The translations under genes were made by a program, and so were the position numbers. Of a DNA stretch of 12,667 bases, positions 1 to 6,938 are shown piece after piece (the stretch's first letter is position 1; each line of letters opens with the position of its first letter). Where the stretch lies: positions 25,916 through 38,582 of the forward strand of contig DNJG01000041.1 of assembly GCA_003489165.1 (NCBI GenBank). Reading direction: 5' to 3'. The notes under the pieces were generated by a model. It was not told the origin of the DNA. It searched no databases and saw only the letters and a list, made by a program, of their open reading frames with translations. Source of the stretch: Nitrospinota bacterium (GTDB lineage Bacteria; Nitrospinota; Nitrospinia; UBA9942).

Positions 1-30
1 TCTGTGTCTCTGTGCCTCTGTGGCAATTTT
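1..30. repeat. CACAGAG-type intergenic repeat, one arm
   Basis: The window opens with a stretch whose complement reads as CACAGAG-like units. It closely matches the right arm of the element at 2398-2426, including the following aatttttatt-like tail, with only a few substitutions and indels. It lies immediately past the lysC stop codon, so it occupies the lysC 3' region. The matching left arm would lie outside the window, so I cannot tell whether this copy also forms a hairpin. Similar CACAGAG-rich intergenic repeats are known from several unrelated bacterial phyla; their function is not established. Confidence 0.6.
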
Positions 31-31
31 A

Positions 32-1255
32 TTAATTTCTTTTTCCTAAATTAAATACATCATGCAATGTTCTGACTGCAAGTTCTGCATATTTTGAATC
101 AATCACACATGAGATTTTTATCTCAGATGTGCTTATCATTATTATATTAATATTTTCTTTCGCCATTGCAGCGAACATTTTGGCAGCAACACCTGAGTGG
201 CTCTTCATGCCTACACCTACAATAGATACCTTTGCAATATTCTCATCCAATTTAACATCCTGAGCCCCTATCTTAGCCACCATATCCTTTGTAACACGAA
301 ATCCTATCTTTGCATCGGATTTAGGAACAGTAAAAGAAATATCTGTCAACCCCTTCTCACCCACATTCTGGATAATCATATCTACATTAACACCCTCTTT
401 GGCTATTTTGCCGAATATCTCTGCTGCAATGCCAGGACTGTCAGGAACTCCAATAATTGTAAGTTTTGCCTGGTTTTTATCTGATATTACACCTGAAACC
501 ATTACCTCTTCCATTTCCTTATCCTCCCCTGTAACAAGTGTCCCTTCACCTTCCCTAAATGTAGACTTAACAAGAATCGGGACATTGAACTTTGCTGCAA
601 ACTCCACAGAACGGCTCTGCAAAACCTTTGCACCGAGACTCGCCATTTCAAGCATCTCTTCATAACTAATCTTTTTTATCCTTCGGGCATTAGGAACTAC
701 AGACGGGTCGGCAGTATAAACCCCATCCACATCATCTTTATAAATTATGCATCTGTCAGCCTTTAAGGCAGATGCCAGTGCCACAGCAGTGATATCCGAA
801 CCGCCCCTTCCGAGTGTTGTAACATCACCTTTTTCACTTATCCCCTGAAATCCTGCAACTATTGGTGTAATCCCTTTTTTAATCGCATCTTTCAGCCTCT
901 CGGCAGTAATTTTTTTTATCCTTGCACGGTAATGGAATGAATCAGTAATAATGCCAACCTGCCTCCCTGTAAAGGATATAGCCTTGTGTCCCATAGACTG
1001 GATTGCCATTGCCAACAGCGATGCAGATATCCTCTCACCACTGGAGAGAAGAAGGTCAAGTTCCCTCTGACTCGGCTCACCTGAAACCTGATGAGCCATT
1101 TTTAATAGCCTGTCCGTTTCACCTGCCATTGCAGAGACCACAACAACCACATGGTTGCCTGAATTGCAGGCATCCACAACCTTCTTCGCAACTTCACGAA
1201 TCTTATCTATATTTCCTACAGATGTCCCGCCGTATTTATAAACCAATAGTGCCAT
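32..1255 (-). CDS. lysC: Aspartate kinase (aspartokinase), lysC type
   Basis: Cytoplasmic enzyme that phosphorylates L-aspartate with ATP, the first step towards lysine, threonine, methionine and diaminopimelate. The 407 residues match the usual length of monofunctional aspartokinases. Visible signatures are the N-terminal nucleotide-binding KYGGTSV (residues 7-13), LGRGGSD (148-154) and VDGVYTADP (176-184). Residues from about 265 to the end form two ACT domains, the usual site of lysine or threonine feedback inhibition; which amino acid acts here cannot be read from the sequence. The first ATG is used because KYGGTSV normally begins within the first ten residues. No Shine-Dalgarno sequence is visible before it; the leader is occupied by an octamer-repeat hairpin. 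It lies 72 bp downstream of trpS on the same strand and may be co-transcribed with it. Confidence 0.95.
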   Translation of the reverse strand: MALLVYKYGGTSVGNIDKIREVAKKVVDACNSGNHVVVVVSAMAGETDRLLKMAHQVSGEPSQRELDLLLSSGERISASLLAMAIQSMGHKAISFTGRQVGIITDSFHYRARIKKITAERLKDAIKKGITPIVAGFQGISEKGDVTTLGRGGSDITAVALASALKADRCIIYKDDVDGVYTADPSVVPNARRIKKISYEEMLEMASLGAKVLQSRSVEFAAKFNVPILVKSTFREGEGTLVTGEDKEMEEVMVSGVISDKNQAKLTIIGVPDSPGIAAEIFGKIAKEGVNVDMIIQNVGEKGLTDISFTVPKSDAKIGFRVTKDMVAKIGAQDVKLDENIAKVSIVGVGMKSHSGVAAKMFAAMAKENINIIMISTSEIKISCVIDSKYAELAVRTLHDVFNLGKRN

Positions 1256-1261
1256 ATTATA

Positions 1262-1340
1262 AGTTAAGGAGTGTGGAGTTAGGGAGTTAGGGAGTTTTTA
1301 AATTCTTGAACTCCTCAACTCTTTAACTCATAAACTCATT
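1262..1340. repeat. Opposed degenerate octamer arrays forming a hairpin
   Basis: On the plus strand, 1262-1300 holds five units of an AGTTAGGG-type octamer (one unit is 7 nt), and 1309-1340 holds four units in exact 8-nt phase beginning AACTC. The two arrays are complementary: 1278-1298 can pair with 1309-1329 over 21 positions with mostly Watson-Crick or G-U pairs. The element fills the gap between trpS and lysC. The last units run into trpS, so its final three codons and stop codon are made of repeat sequence. It could act as a transcript terminus, a processing site or a leader structure for lysC. No T-run typical of an intrinsic terminator follows on the minus strand. Confidence 0.75.
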
Positions 1341-2323
1341 AATCCCATTGTCTCGTTGACCTCTGCCAGAGTCTGCTGGGCTATCTTTCTTGCTTTCTTT
1401 GAACCCTCATGGATTATCTCATTAATCTTTTTTGGATTTCCTGCAAGCTCTTTCCTCTTTTCATAAATAGGTTTCATATAGTCATTCAGATTTCTCGCCA
1501 TCATCAATTTGCAGTCTGTGCATCCAATACCTGCTGTAGTGCAGCCTTTATATACTTCTGAAACTTCTTTTGCAGATGAAAATATCTTGTGAAATGCAAA
1601 TACAGTACAAACCTCTGGATTCCCAGGGTCGTTCCTTTTTACCCTCTGAGGGTCTGTTATCATTGTCCTCGCCTTTTTCACTACAACATCAGGCGGGTCG
1701 GACAGAAAAATTGCATTCCCATAGCTCTTGCTCATCTTCCTGTTATCAAGTCCCGGCAGTTTTGGCACTTCAGAAATGAGAGACTCAGGCTCAATAAAGA
1801 CCTCCTTTTTATATATAAAATGGAATCTTCTCACAATCTCCCTCGTCAATTCAAGATGGGGAAGCTGGTCAATGCCTACAGGGACACAATTAGCTTTATA
1901 TATTATAATATCCGCTGCCTGAAGAATCGGATAACCGAGAAATCCATAGGTAGTCAAATCCCTATCCTTTATCTCCTGCTGTTTCTCCTTATAAGTTGGA
2001 TTCCTCTCAAGCCAAGGGACAGGGGTTATCATTGAGAGCAGGAGATGCAAAACTGCATGTTCAGGGATAAGAGATTGTAAAAATATGGTACCCTTTTCTG
2101 GGTTTATCCCGGAAGCAAGCCAATCAACTGCCACATTAAATATGTTATCCTTTATCTCACGGGTATCTTCATAGGATGTGCTTAAGGCGTGCCAGTCTGC
2201 AATAAAATAAAAGCAGTCATATTTATCCTGCAATCTCTTCCAGTTTTCCAATGCACCGAGGAGGTTGCCAAGATGAAGCCTCCCCGAAGGCTGCATACCG
2301 CTTAAAACTCTTTTCTTTTCCAT
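1328..2323 (-). CDS. trpS: Tryptophanyl-tRNA synthetase with a putative Fe-S site
   Basis: Class I aminoacyl-tRNA synthetase that charges tRNA-Trp. The 331 residues are typical for bacterial TrpRS. The HIGH-type motif is HLGN (residues 17-20 of this start) and the KMSKS loop is at 196-200, with the family segment around ADWHALS near residue 44. Four cysteines at 239, 261, 268 and 271 have spacing C-x21-C-x6-C-x2-C, close to the [4Fe-4S] site reported for Thermotoga maritima TrpRS. The start at 2323 is chosen because AAGGA (2333-2329) sits 5 nt before it. An in-frame ATG at 2329 would add two residues but overlaps that Shine-Dalgarno sequence. Its 3' end is formed by octamer repeats, and a CACAGAG hairpin ends a few bases before its ribosome binding site. 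Confidence 0.95.
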   Translation of the reverse strand: MEKKRVLSGMQPSGRLHLGNLLGALENWKRLQDKYDCFYFIADWHALSTSYEDTREIKDNIFNVAVDWLASGINPEKGTIFLQSLIPEHAVLHLLLSMITPVPWLERNPTYKEKQQEIKDRDLTTYGFLGYPILQAADIIIYKANCVPVGIDQLPHLELTREIVRRFHFIYKKEVFIEPESLISEVPKLPGLDNRKMSKSYGNAIFLSDPPDVVVKKARTMITDPQRVKRNDPGNPEVCTVFAFHKIFSSAKEVSEVYKGCTTAGIGCTDCKLMMARNLNDYMKPIYEKRKELAGNPKKINEIIHEGSKKARKIAQQTLAEVNETMGLMSL

Positions 2324-2335
2324 ACCCATCCTTAT

Positions 2336-2426
2336 TTAGCCACAGAGACATGGAGGCACAGAGAACATATAAAATATATTTTAAAAAGTTTTTTAACTTC
2401 TGTGTCTCTGTGACCTCTATGGCTAA
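2336..2426. repeat. CACAGAG-type inverted repeat in the trpS leader
   Basis: Left arm 2336-2365 and right arm 2398-2426 are imperfect inverted copies. The outer seven bases, TTAGCCA (2336-2342) against TGGCTAA (2420-2426), pair perfectly. The next five pair with one mismatch, and the inner CACAGAG-like parts align with gaps. The loop (about 2366-2397) is nearly pure A/T. The right arm resembles positions 1-30, so the family occurs twice within 2.4 kb. The element fills the gap between the M50 protease gene and trpS and ends just before the trpS ribosome binding site, so as RNA it would be a large hairpin in the trpS leader. It may serve as a weak terminator or processing site for the upstream gene. 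Confidence 0.7.
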
Positions 2427-2437
2427 TTTTTATTTTT

Positions 2438-3085
2438 TTAAATCGGCCTTCCAAGAAGTATATGTATGACCATGCCGATAATAGGCACAATTGTTCTATC
2501 TATTGCACTGCTTGCTATAAGGATAAGCAATATTATGAAGCCATACGGTTCTATTTGACTATACTTAATAGCCTGCTTCTGCGGCAGGATTCCAACCAAT
2601 ATTCTCCCTCCATCCAGCGGTGGAAGCGGAATAATATTAAATATTGCAAGTCCTACATTTATTGCAACACTGTAATATACCATAAGTCCTATAGGGTCAA
2701 TAACCATTAAAAGGTATTTGTTATCAGAGACAGGCATCTTTATTATCCATCGGTAGATAACAGCACTGATAACCCCGATTATCAAATTTATTCCAGGACC
2801 AGCCATTGCTACCCACATCATGTCCTTCCTCGGATTTTTCAGATTACGGGGGTCAATAGGGACAGGCTTTGCCCACCCTATCATCCTTGTCATAATAAAT
2901 ACAAGAGTTCCAACCAAATCAAGGTGGCTTATAGGATTTAATGTCAATCTCCCTGCAAGCCTTGCGGTATGGTCACCAAGCTTATCCGCTACGAATCCAT
3001 GAGCAACCTCGTGAAAAGTAATTGCTACAAGCATGGGAATAGCTAATACTGATATTAATTGTATTATAGAATTTATATCATGCAT
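2438..3085 (-). CDS. Site-2 protease family (M50) membrane metalloprotease
   Basis: Polytopic intramembrane zinc protease of the compact bacterial M50 type (215 residues, no PDZ domain). The zinc site is visible as HEVAH (residues 25-29) in the first hydrophobic segment, and the third ligand as Asp158 in the conserved NIIPLPPLDGGR stretch near residues 150-161. About five or six hydrophobic segments are seen, including residues 8-28, 93-113, 131-152, 180-195 and 199-211. Small M50 proteins of this kind are commonly encoded next to trpS, which supports the call; their substrates are generally unknown. The first ATG is used, with a second ATG two codons... downstream at no advantage; neither has a visible Shine-Dalgarno sequence. 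It is the first gene of a likely minus-strand operon with trpS and perhaps lysC. Confidence 0.9.
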   Translation of the reverse strand: MHDINSIIQLISVLAIPMLVAITFHEVAHGFVADKLGDHTARLAGRLTLNPISHLDLVGTLVFIMTRMIGWAKPVPIDPRNLKNPRKDMMWVAMAGPGINLIIGVISAVIYRWIIKMPVSDNKYLLMVIDPIGLMVYYSVAINVGLAIFNIIPLPPLDGGRILVGILPQKQAIKYSQIEPYGFIILLILIASSAIDRTIVPIIGMVIHILLGRPI

Positions 3086-3117
3086 AAAATTTATTTCTAA
3101 AAATAAAAACCCAACAC

Positions 3118-3192
3118 CTATTCCTCTTTGATGATATCCTTTGGCAGCTCAATCCCGTAGAAATATGTGCGAGGTTTACCACTAAAACCGCA
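3118..3192 (-). other. Structured, coding-like leader of the M50 operon
   Basis: Read on the minus strand, 3192-3168 forms a hairpin: TGCGGTTT pairs with AAACCTCGCA through one bulged base, with a 7-nt loop. The following bases, up to a TAG at 3120-3118, stay open in one frame and read as a protein-like tail, KPRTYFYGIELPKDIIKEE, with no plausible start codon because a stop lies just upstream in that frame. The tract is clearly less AT-biased than its surroundings. It may be a conserved RNA leader or the remnant of a lost upstream gene; I do not recognise the peptide. Confidence 0.3.
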
Positions 3193-3197
3193 TCAAC

Positions 3198-3227
3198 AAT
3201 ATATATTCTACCAAAAATATATATCAA
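3198..3227 (-). promoter_or_regulatory. Putative sigma-70 promoter for the M50-trpS operon
   Basis: On the minus strand, TTGATA (3227-3222) and TATATT (3203-3198) are separated by 18 nt. Transcription would start near 3191, giving a leader of roughly 105 nt that contains the hairpin described at 3168-3192. The surrounding AT-richness raises the chance of a fortuitous match. Confidence 0.35.
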
Positions 3228-3271
3228 AAAAATGAAATAAACAATCAAAAAATATAAGGACAGCCTCTCTA

Positions 3272-3299
3272 TTGACAACGAAAAAATAAGGATTATATT
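3272..3299 (+). promoter_or_regulatory. Putative sigma-70 promoter for the CBS-domain gene
   Basis: A perfect TTGACA (3272-3277) and TATATT (3294-3299, five of six consensus bases) are separated by 16 nt. The predicted start near 3306 leaves a leader of about 48 nt before the well-placed ribosome binding site of the CBS gene. Confidence 0.5.
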
Positions 3300-3353
3300 A
3301 GAAATATAGACACAACTCAAAGGCTCTTAATTAAATAAAAGGAGGTGATAATC

Positions 3354-3767
3354 ATGACGCTCAAAGAGGTAATGAAAAAGGATATTGTGACAATAACGCC
3401 TAATATGTCTGTGAGAGAAGCTGCAAAGAAGATGAAAGATGAGAAGATTGGATGTCTTTTAGTAACAGAGAATGACAGTTTGAGAGGCATTCTGACCGAC
3501 AGAGATATTGTATGCACGGTTGTAGCCAATGGAAAAGACCCCAATTACACCATGGTAAAAGATATAATGAATGGTGATGTTGTCTATACAAGCCCAGATA
3601 CAGATATTTTTGAGGCGTTCAAGATTATGGCAGGGCACAAGATTAGAAGGCTACCGCTTAAATTTGATGGAAGGCTGGAAGGGATAGTTTCTATATCCGA
3701 CCTTGCCCCTATCTTAAAGAGAGAAATGGATGACTTCTTCCATGTAGAGGAGATTTATCACCATTAG
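3354..3767 (+). CDS. Two-CBS-domain protein
   Basis: Small soluble protein (137 residues) made almost entirely of a tandem CBS pair: CBS1 at about residues 7-62, ending in the typical GILTDRDIV, and CBS2 at about 70-122, ending in EGIVSISDLA. Such pairs (Bateman modules) usually bind adenine nucleotides or related ligands and act as energy or redox sensors. Here no catalytic domain is attached, so the partner is unknown. The start at 3354 is set by GGAGGTG (3341-3347), 6 nt upstream. An in-frame GTG at 3345 overlaps that ribosome binding site and is unlikely. It is convergent with nadB and appears monocistronic. Confidence 0.9.
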   Translation: MTLKEVMKKDIVTITPNMSVREAAKKMKDEKIGCLLVTENDSLRGILTDRDIVCTVVANGKDPNYTMVKDIMNGDVVYTSPDTDIFEAFKIMAGHKIRRLPLKFDGRLEGIVSISDLAPILKREMDDFFHVEEIYHH

Positions 3768-3909
3768 ATTTTGGGGTAAAATCTTAAAAGGGCCTTTGAG
3801 CAGTATTAATCATACTTTTTACCTTTATAATCCTTCTTCTTTTAAGTTAAATTATGAGTATATGAATGCAATTGAATGGTTTGAGACACAGATGGAAAAG
3901 AGAGAATGG

Positions 3910-5520
3910 TCAATAGAGTTTAACAATTGTATCCCTTTTCCAGTTTATATCATCTCGCCTCGGATAATCTATATTATAATGAAGCCCTCTGCTCTCCTTT
4001 CTCATCATAGCACACTGGATAATGAGGTCAGCGATTGTAGCAATATTTCTTAGCTCAATGAGGTCGCTCGTGATTATAAAATTCCAGTAGTATTCCTTTA
4101 TCTCATCAATGAGAATATCTATCCTCCTCTTTGCACGGTTGAGCCTTTTATTTGACCTGACAATGCCTACATAATTCCACATCGTCCTCCTGATTTCATC
4201 CCAGTTATTTGATACAACTACTGATTCATCACTGTCAACAGCATTTCCTATATTCCATGGAGGGATTGAGATATCTTCGGAGGGGGTTTTCCTCAGTTCC
4301 TCAATAGCCATCTCAGATGATCTGTGGGCAAATACGAGTGCCTCAAGGAGGGAATTACTTGCCAGCCTGTTTGCTCCATGGACATTTGTGCAGGCAACCT
4401 CTCCTGCTGAATAAAGCCTTTTTATATTTGTCCTGCCGTGAAGGTCAGTTACAACCCCTCCGCATGTATAGTGTGCGGCAGGGACTACAGGAATCGGGAA
4501 TTTTGTTATGTCCATGCCAAGTGAAAGGCATTTTTTATATATTGTCGGGAATCTCTCCCTTACCCGATAACCTTCTAAATGGGTGGCATCAAGGTATACA
4601 CAGTCATCCCCACTCTTTTTCATCTCATAGTCTATTGCCCTTGCAACCACATCCCTCGGTGCGAGACAGCCCATTGGATGATATTTTTCCATGAATGTAC
4701 TTCCGTCCTTTAGCTTGAGAATACCCCCTTCACCGCGGACAGCTTCAGAGATTAGAAATGATTTTGCCTCAGGATGATAAAGGCAGGTTGGGTGAAACTG
4801 GATGAATTCCATATTCGCAATTTTTGCACCTGCCCTGTAGGCCATTGCAATGCCGTCACCTGTAGCTATGTCAGGGTTTGATGTATAGAGATATACCTTT
4901 CCTGCACCGCCAGTGGCAAGAAAGGTAATCTTTGATAGAAAACTTATTACCTCCCCTTTATTTTTATCCAAAGCATATGCCCCTATGACTGCATCTTCAT
5001 AACTCCCCATTTTAATATTTTTGTCCAATTTCCATTTTGTGATGAGGTCTATTGCAATATGGTTTTCATATATTTTTATGTTTTCATTTTTCCTTACTGC
5101 CTCTGTGAGTGATCTTTCTATCTCTGCACCAGTGAAATCCGCTGCGTGAACTATCCTCCTTTTTGAATGTCCTCCCTCCTTTCCAAGTGCTAAGACATCA
5201 CCATTATCTTTCCTGAATGAAAATTTTGTACCGAGCTCCATTAATTCTTTTACCCTCTCCGGTCCATTCTCAACCAGTAGTTTTACAGCCTCTTCATTGC
5301 AAAGCCCTGCTCCCGCCTCAATTGTATCTTTGATATGGAGCTCATAGGAATCATCCTCAGCCATAACAGATGCAATTCCCCCCTGTGCATATTTTGTGCT
5401 TGATTCTTCGCAGTTTCTTTTTGTAACAATGGCAACGCTTCCGTATTTACATATCTTAAGTGCAAGCGATAATCCTGCAATACCACTGCCGATTACCAAA
5501 AAATCTGACTTTGTTTCCAT
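3910..5520 (-). CDS. nadB: L-aspartate oxidase (NAD biosynthesis)
   Basis: FAD-dependent enzyme that oxidises L-aspartate to iminoaspartate, the first step of de novo NAD synthesis, using oxygen or fumarate as acceptor. At 536 residues it has the normal length. The FAD-binding GSGIAG is at residues 11-16, followed by the family stretch around TKYAQGGIA (42-50), EGGHSKRR (115-122), FHPT (242-245), APRD (287-290) and GANRLASNS (382-390). His243, Arg289 and His350 are the likely equivalents of catalytic residues of the E. coli enzyme. A helical C-terminal domain follows from about residue 430. No Shine-Dalgarno sequence is visible before the ATG. nadA and nadC are not in the window. Succinate dehydrogenase flavoproteins are related, but length and motifs favour NadB. 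Confidence 0.95.
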   Translation of the reverse strand: METKSDFLVIGSGIAGLSLALKICKYGSVAIVTKRNCEESSTKYAQGGIASVMAEDDSYELHIKDTIEAGAGLCNEEAVKLLVENGPERVKELMELGTKFSFRKDNGDVLALGKEGGHSKRRIVHAADFTGAEIERSLTEAVRKNENIKIYENHIAIDLITKWKLDKNIKMGSYEDAVIGAYALDKNKGEVISFLSKITFLATGGAGKVYLYTSNPDIATGDGIAMAYRAGAKIANMEFIQFHPTCLYHPEAKSFLISEAVRGEGGILKLKDGSTFMEKYHPMGCLAPRDVVARAIDYEMKKSGDDCVYLDATHLEGYRVRERFPTIYKKCLSLGMDITKFPIPVVPAAHYTCGGVVTDLHGRTNIKRLYSAGEVACTNVHGANRLASNSLLEALVFAHRSSEMAIEELRKTPSEDISIPPWNIGNAVDSDESVVVSNNWDEIRRTMWNYVGIVRSNKRLNRAKRRIDILIDEIKEYYWNFIITSDLIELRNIATIADLIIQCAMMRKESRGLHYNIDYPRRDDINWKRDTIVKLY

Positions 5521-5599
5521 AAAATCTATAATAACAGAGAGGCTTATTCATTTTCAATTTGAAATTATTGAAATTATCTGATTAAATAAGCGATAGTTC

Positions 5600-5648
5600 T
5601 TAGTGTCAGTTAAGGAAGTTATTACTAACACTAATTACTGACACTAAC
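5600..5648. repeat. Inverted repeat with a hexamer array (ACTAAC type)
   Basis: TTAGTGTCAGT (5600-5610) and ACTGACACTAA (5637-5647) are perfect 11-nt inverted arms separated by 26 nt. The right half (5624-5648) is also a tandem array of about four ACTAAC-like units with one 7-nt unit. Upstream in the same gap, 5559-5576 is a perfect tandem 9-mer (TTGAAATTA twice), and GCTTATT (5542-5548) is inverted at 5585-5591. The gap is divergent, between nadB and the response regulator, so these could be operator sites, but their resemblance to the other intergenic arrays suggests a repeat family. Confidence 0.6.
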
Positions 5649-5673
5649 ACTGCTATAATTGATTTTTATTTAT

Positions 5674-6318
5674 ATGGGTATTTTAATTGTTGATGATTCG
5701 GTTGATAATCGCGTTCTTTTTAAATATATTCTTGAGAATGCAGGACATACAAAGGTGTTGACTGCAGGGTCGGCAAGTGATGCCTTTAAGATTCTCGGAA
5801 TGGAGGACTCATTGGGGGCAGATACTATTATTGATTTAATATTAATGGATATTACGATGCCTGAGGTAGATGGTATTGAGGCATGTCGTCGGATTAAATC
5901 AGTAGAAAGGCTTAGGGATATTCCAATTATAATGGTAACAGCAAAGACAGAAGAGAGTGACCTTGAGGCCGCATTTTCTGCCGGTGCAATGGATTATATA
6001 ACAAAGCCATTAAGGAGTATAGAATTATTGGTTCGTTCACGGTCGGCACTCAATCTGAAAAAAGAGATTGACCGCCGTAAAAATCGTGAACAGGAATTGC
6101 TTAACCTGAATAAGGAACTGAAGAATTCTTTAGAGACTATTAAAACACTGCGGGGGTTTATACCCATCTGTGCAAATTGCAAGAAAATCCGCGATGATAA
6201 GGGTTATTGGAATCAAATAGAATTGTATATACAGAAGCACTCAGATGCCGAGTTTAGTCACGGTATATGTCCTGAATGTGCAAAAAAGTTATATCCCGAG
6301 CTTTACAAAAAGACTTAA
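5674..6318 (+). CDS. Receiver-domain protein with C-terminal four-Cys domain
   Basis: Orphan response regulator of 214 residues. Residues 1-120 are a CheY-like receiver with the acidic pair Asp7-Asp8, phosphoacceptor Asp59 in LMDITMPEVDG, the conserved Thr89 and Lys111 in KPL. A charged coiled-coil-like helix (about 128-158) leads to a C-terminal domain with CxxC (166-169), a GYW motif (178-180) and HGICPEC (196-202). This tail is widespread after PAS, GAF and receiver domains. Its four Cys and one His suggest metal binding, but its function is not established. No DNA-binding or enzymatic output domain is seen and no histidine kinase lies nearby. The ATG at 5674 is chosen because the first beta strand starts directly after it. 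A TTG at 5659 would add five residues; neither has a clear Shine-Dalgarno sequence. Confidence 0.88.
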   Translation: MGILIVDDSVDNRVLFKYILENAGHTKVLTAGSASDAFKILGMEDSLGADTIIDLILMDITMPEVDGIEACRRIKSVERLRDIPIIMVTAKTEESDLEAAFSAGAMDYITKPLRSIELLVRSRSALNLKKEIDRRKNREQELLNLNKELKNSLETIKTLRGFIPICANCKKIRDDKGYWNQIELYIQKHSDAEFSHGICPECAKKLYPELYKKT

Positions 6319-6325
6319 AAAATAT

Positions 6326-6355
6326 TTGACAATACTTGTTTTTCTCTGTTAACAT
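6326..6355 (+). promoter_or_regulatory. Putative promoter of the F0 operon
   Basis: A perfect TTGACA (6326-6331) is followed 18 nt later by TAACAT (6350-6355, four of six consensus bases). The predicted start near 6362 lies about 20 nt before the first gene of the F0 operon and just after the response-regulator stop, so the two units can be transcribed separately. Confidence 0.45.
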
Positions 6356-6382
6356 CAAAAAATTATTGAACCCGCTCAAGAT

Positions 6383-6628
6383 ATGAGTGAAAATGATAAG
6401 AGGAAAGGCAAGTTTGAGAATCTAAAGGATTTATATCTCGTATCTTCAATAGGGGTTCAGCTGGTAGTTTCAATATTTATAGGGCTTGCCTTTGGCATTT
6501 ATCTGGATAGTAAAATCGGCACAAGCCCGCTTTTTACTATCATCTTTCTTTTATTTGGCATGGTGGCAGGATTTATGAACATCTTCAGGGCTTCAAAAGG
6601 TTATAAGGATAACAGTAATGATGAATAG
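6383..6628 (+). CDS. atpZ: AtpZ/AtpI-family F0 accessory protein
   Basis: Small membrane protein (81 residues) of the ATPase gene 1 (AtpZ) family, encoded at the head of many F0 operons and thought to help c-ring assembly or divalent-cation supply. Two hydrophobic segments, about residues 20-42 and 48-68, are joined by a short loop containing the family motif around YLDSKIGT (residues 40-47). Both ends are charged and cytoplasmic-like. The ATG follows a weak ribosome binding site. Its last codons overlap the start of the next gene, indicating translational coupling. The assignment rests on size, topology, motif and operon position. Confidence 0.85.
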   Translation: MSENDKRKGKFENLKDLYLVSSIGVQLVVSIFIGLAFGIYLDSKIGTSPLFTIIFLLFGMVAGFMNIFRASKGYKDNSNDE

Positions 6629-6938
6629 CGTATTATTAGGTGTTTTATTGGGTGCAACCATTTGTATAATGAATATAAAGTGGCTGAGATTTTTTGTGAA
6701 TGGCATCCTTCTTAATATGAAGAATATAAAGGGTGCGCAGAGGCTGACATATATATCATTTATTTTTCGGTATCTTGTAATTGCCGGCATTCTGTATTTA
6801 GCCGTGATAAGCCATGTGGCAGATATGCTTGCAATAGTAACAGGGTTTTCAGCTGCTCTTTTTTCAGTTGTCTTAATATTTTTTATCCAGAGCAAAAGGG
6901 GGATAAATATAAATGGAAGAACCACTCCACTATATTAA
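6618..6938 (+). CDS. atpI: ATP synthase subunit I (F0 assembly protein)
   Basis: Membrane protein of 106 residues with about four hydrophobic segments (residues 4-22, 23-33, 43-66 and 68-91), as in the ATP synthase I-chain family. That family assists c-ring assembly with subunit a genes and is weakly conserved in sequence. The start overlaps the upstream gene in an ATGATGAATAG context, and the 3' end overlaps atpB by 26 bp, so the three genes are tightly coupled. Identification depends mostly on topology and position between atpZ and atpB. Confidence 0.78.
   Translation: MMNSVLLGVLLGATICIMNIKWLRFFVNGILLNMKNIKGAQRLTYISFIFRYLVIAGILYLAVISHVADMLAIVTGFSAALFSVVLIFFIQSKRGININGRTTPLY

Noticed and set aside
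1589..2035. 148-codon plus-strand ORF opposite trpS
   Set aside because: Antisense to conserved trpS coding sequence including the KMSKS region, with no start signal.
3768..3909. Bidirectional terminator in the convergent CBS-nadB gap
   Set aside because: Only a short palindrome around AAAGGGCCTTT with no adequate stem and T-run was found.
3796..4053. Plus-strand ORF of 85 codons between the CBS gene and nadB
   Set aside because: More than half of it is antisense to the nadB 3' end, it has no ribosome binding site, and the peptide matches no family I know; the non-overlapping part might be a relic but cannot be supported.
5659..5676. TTG start for the response regulator
   Set aside because: It adds five residues not typical before the receiver domain and has no better ribosome binding site than the ATG at 5674.
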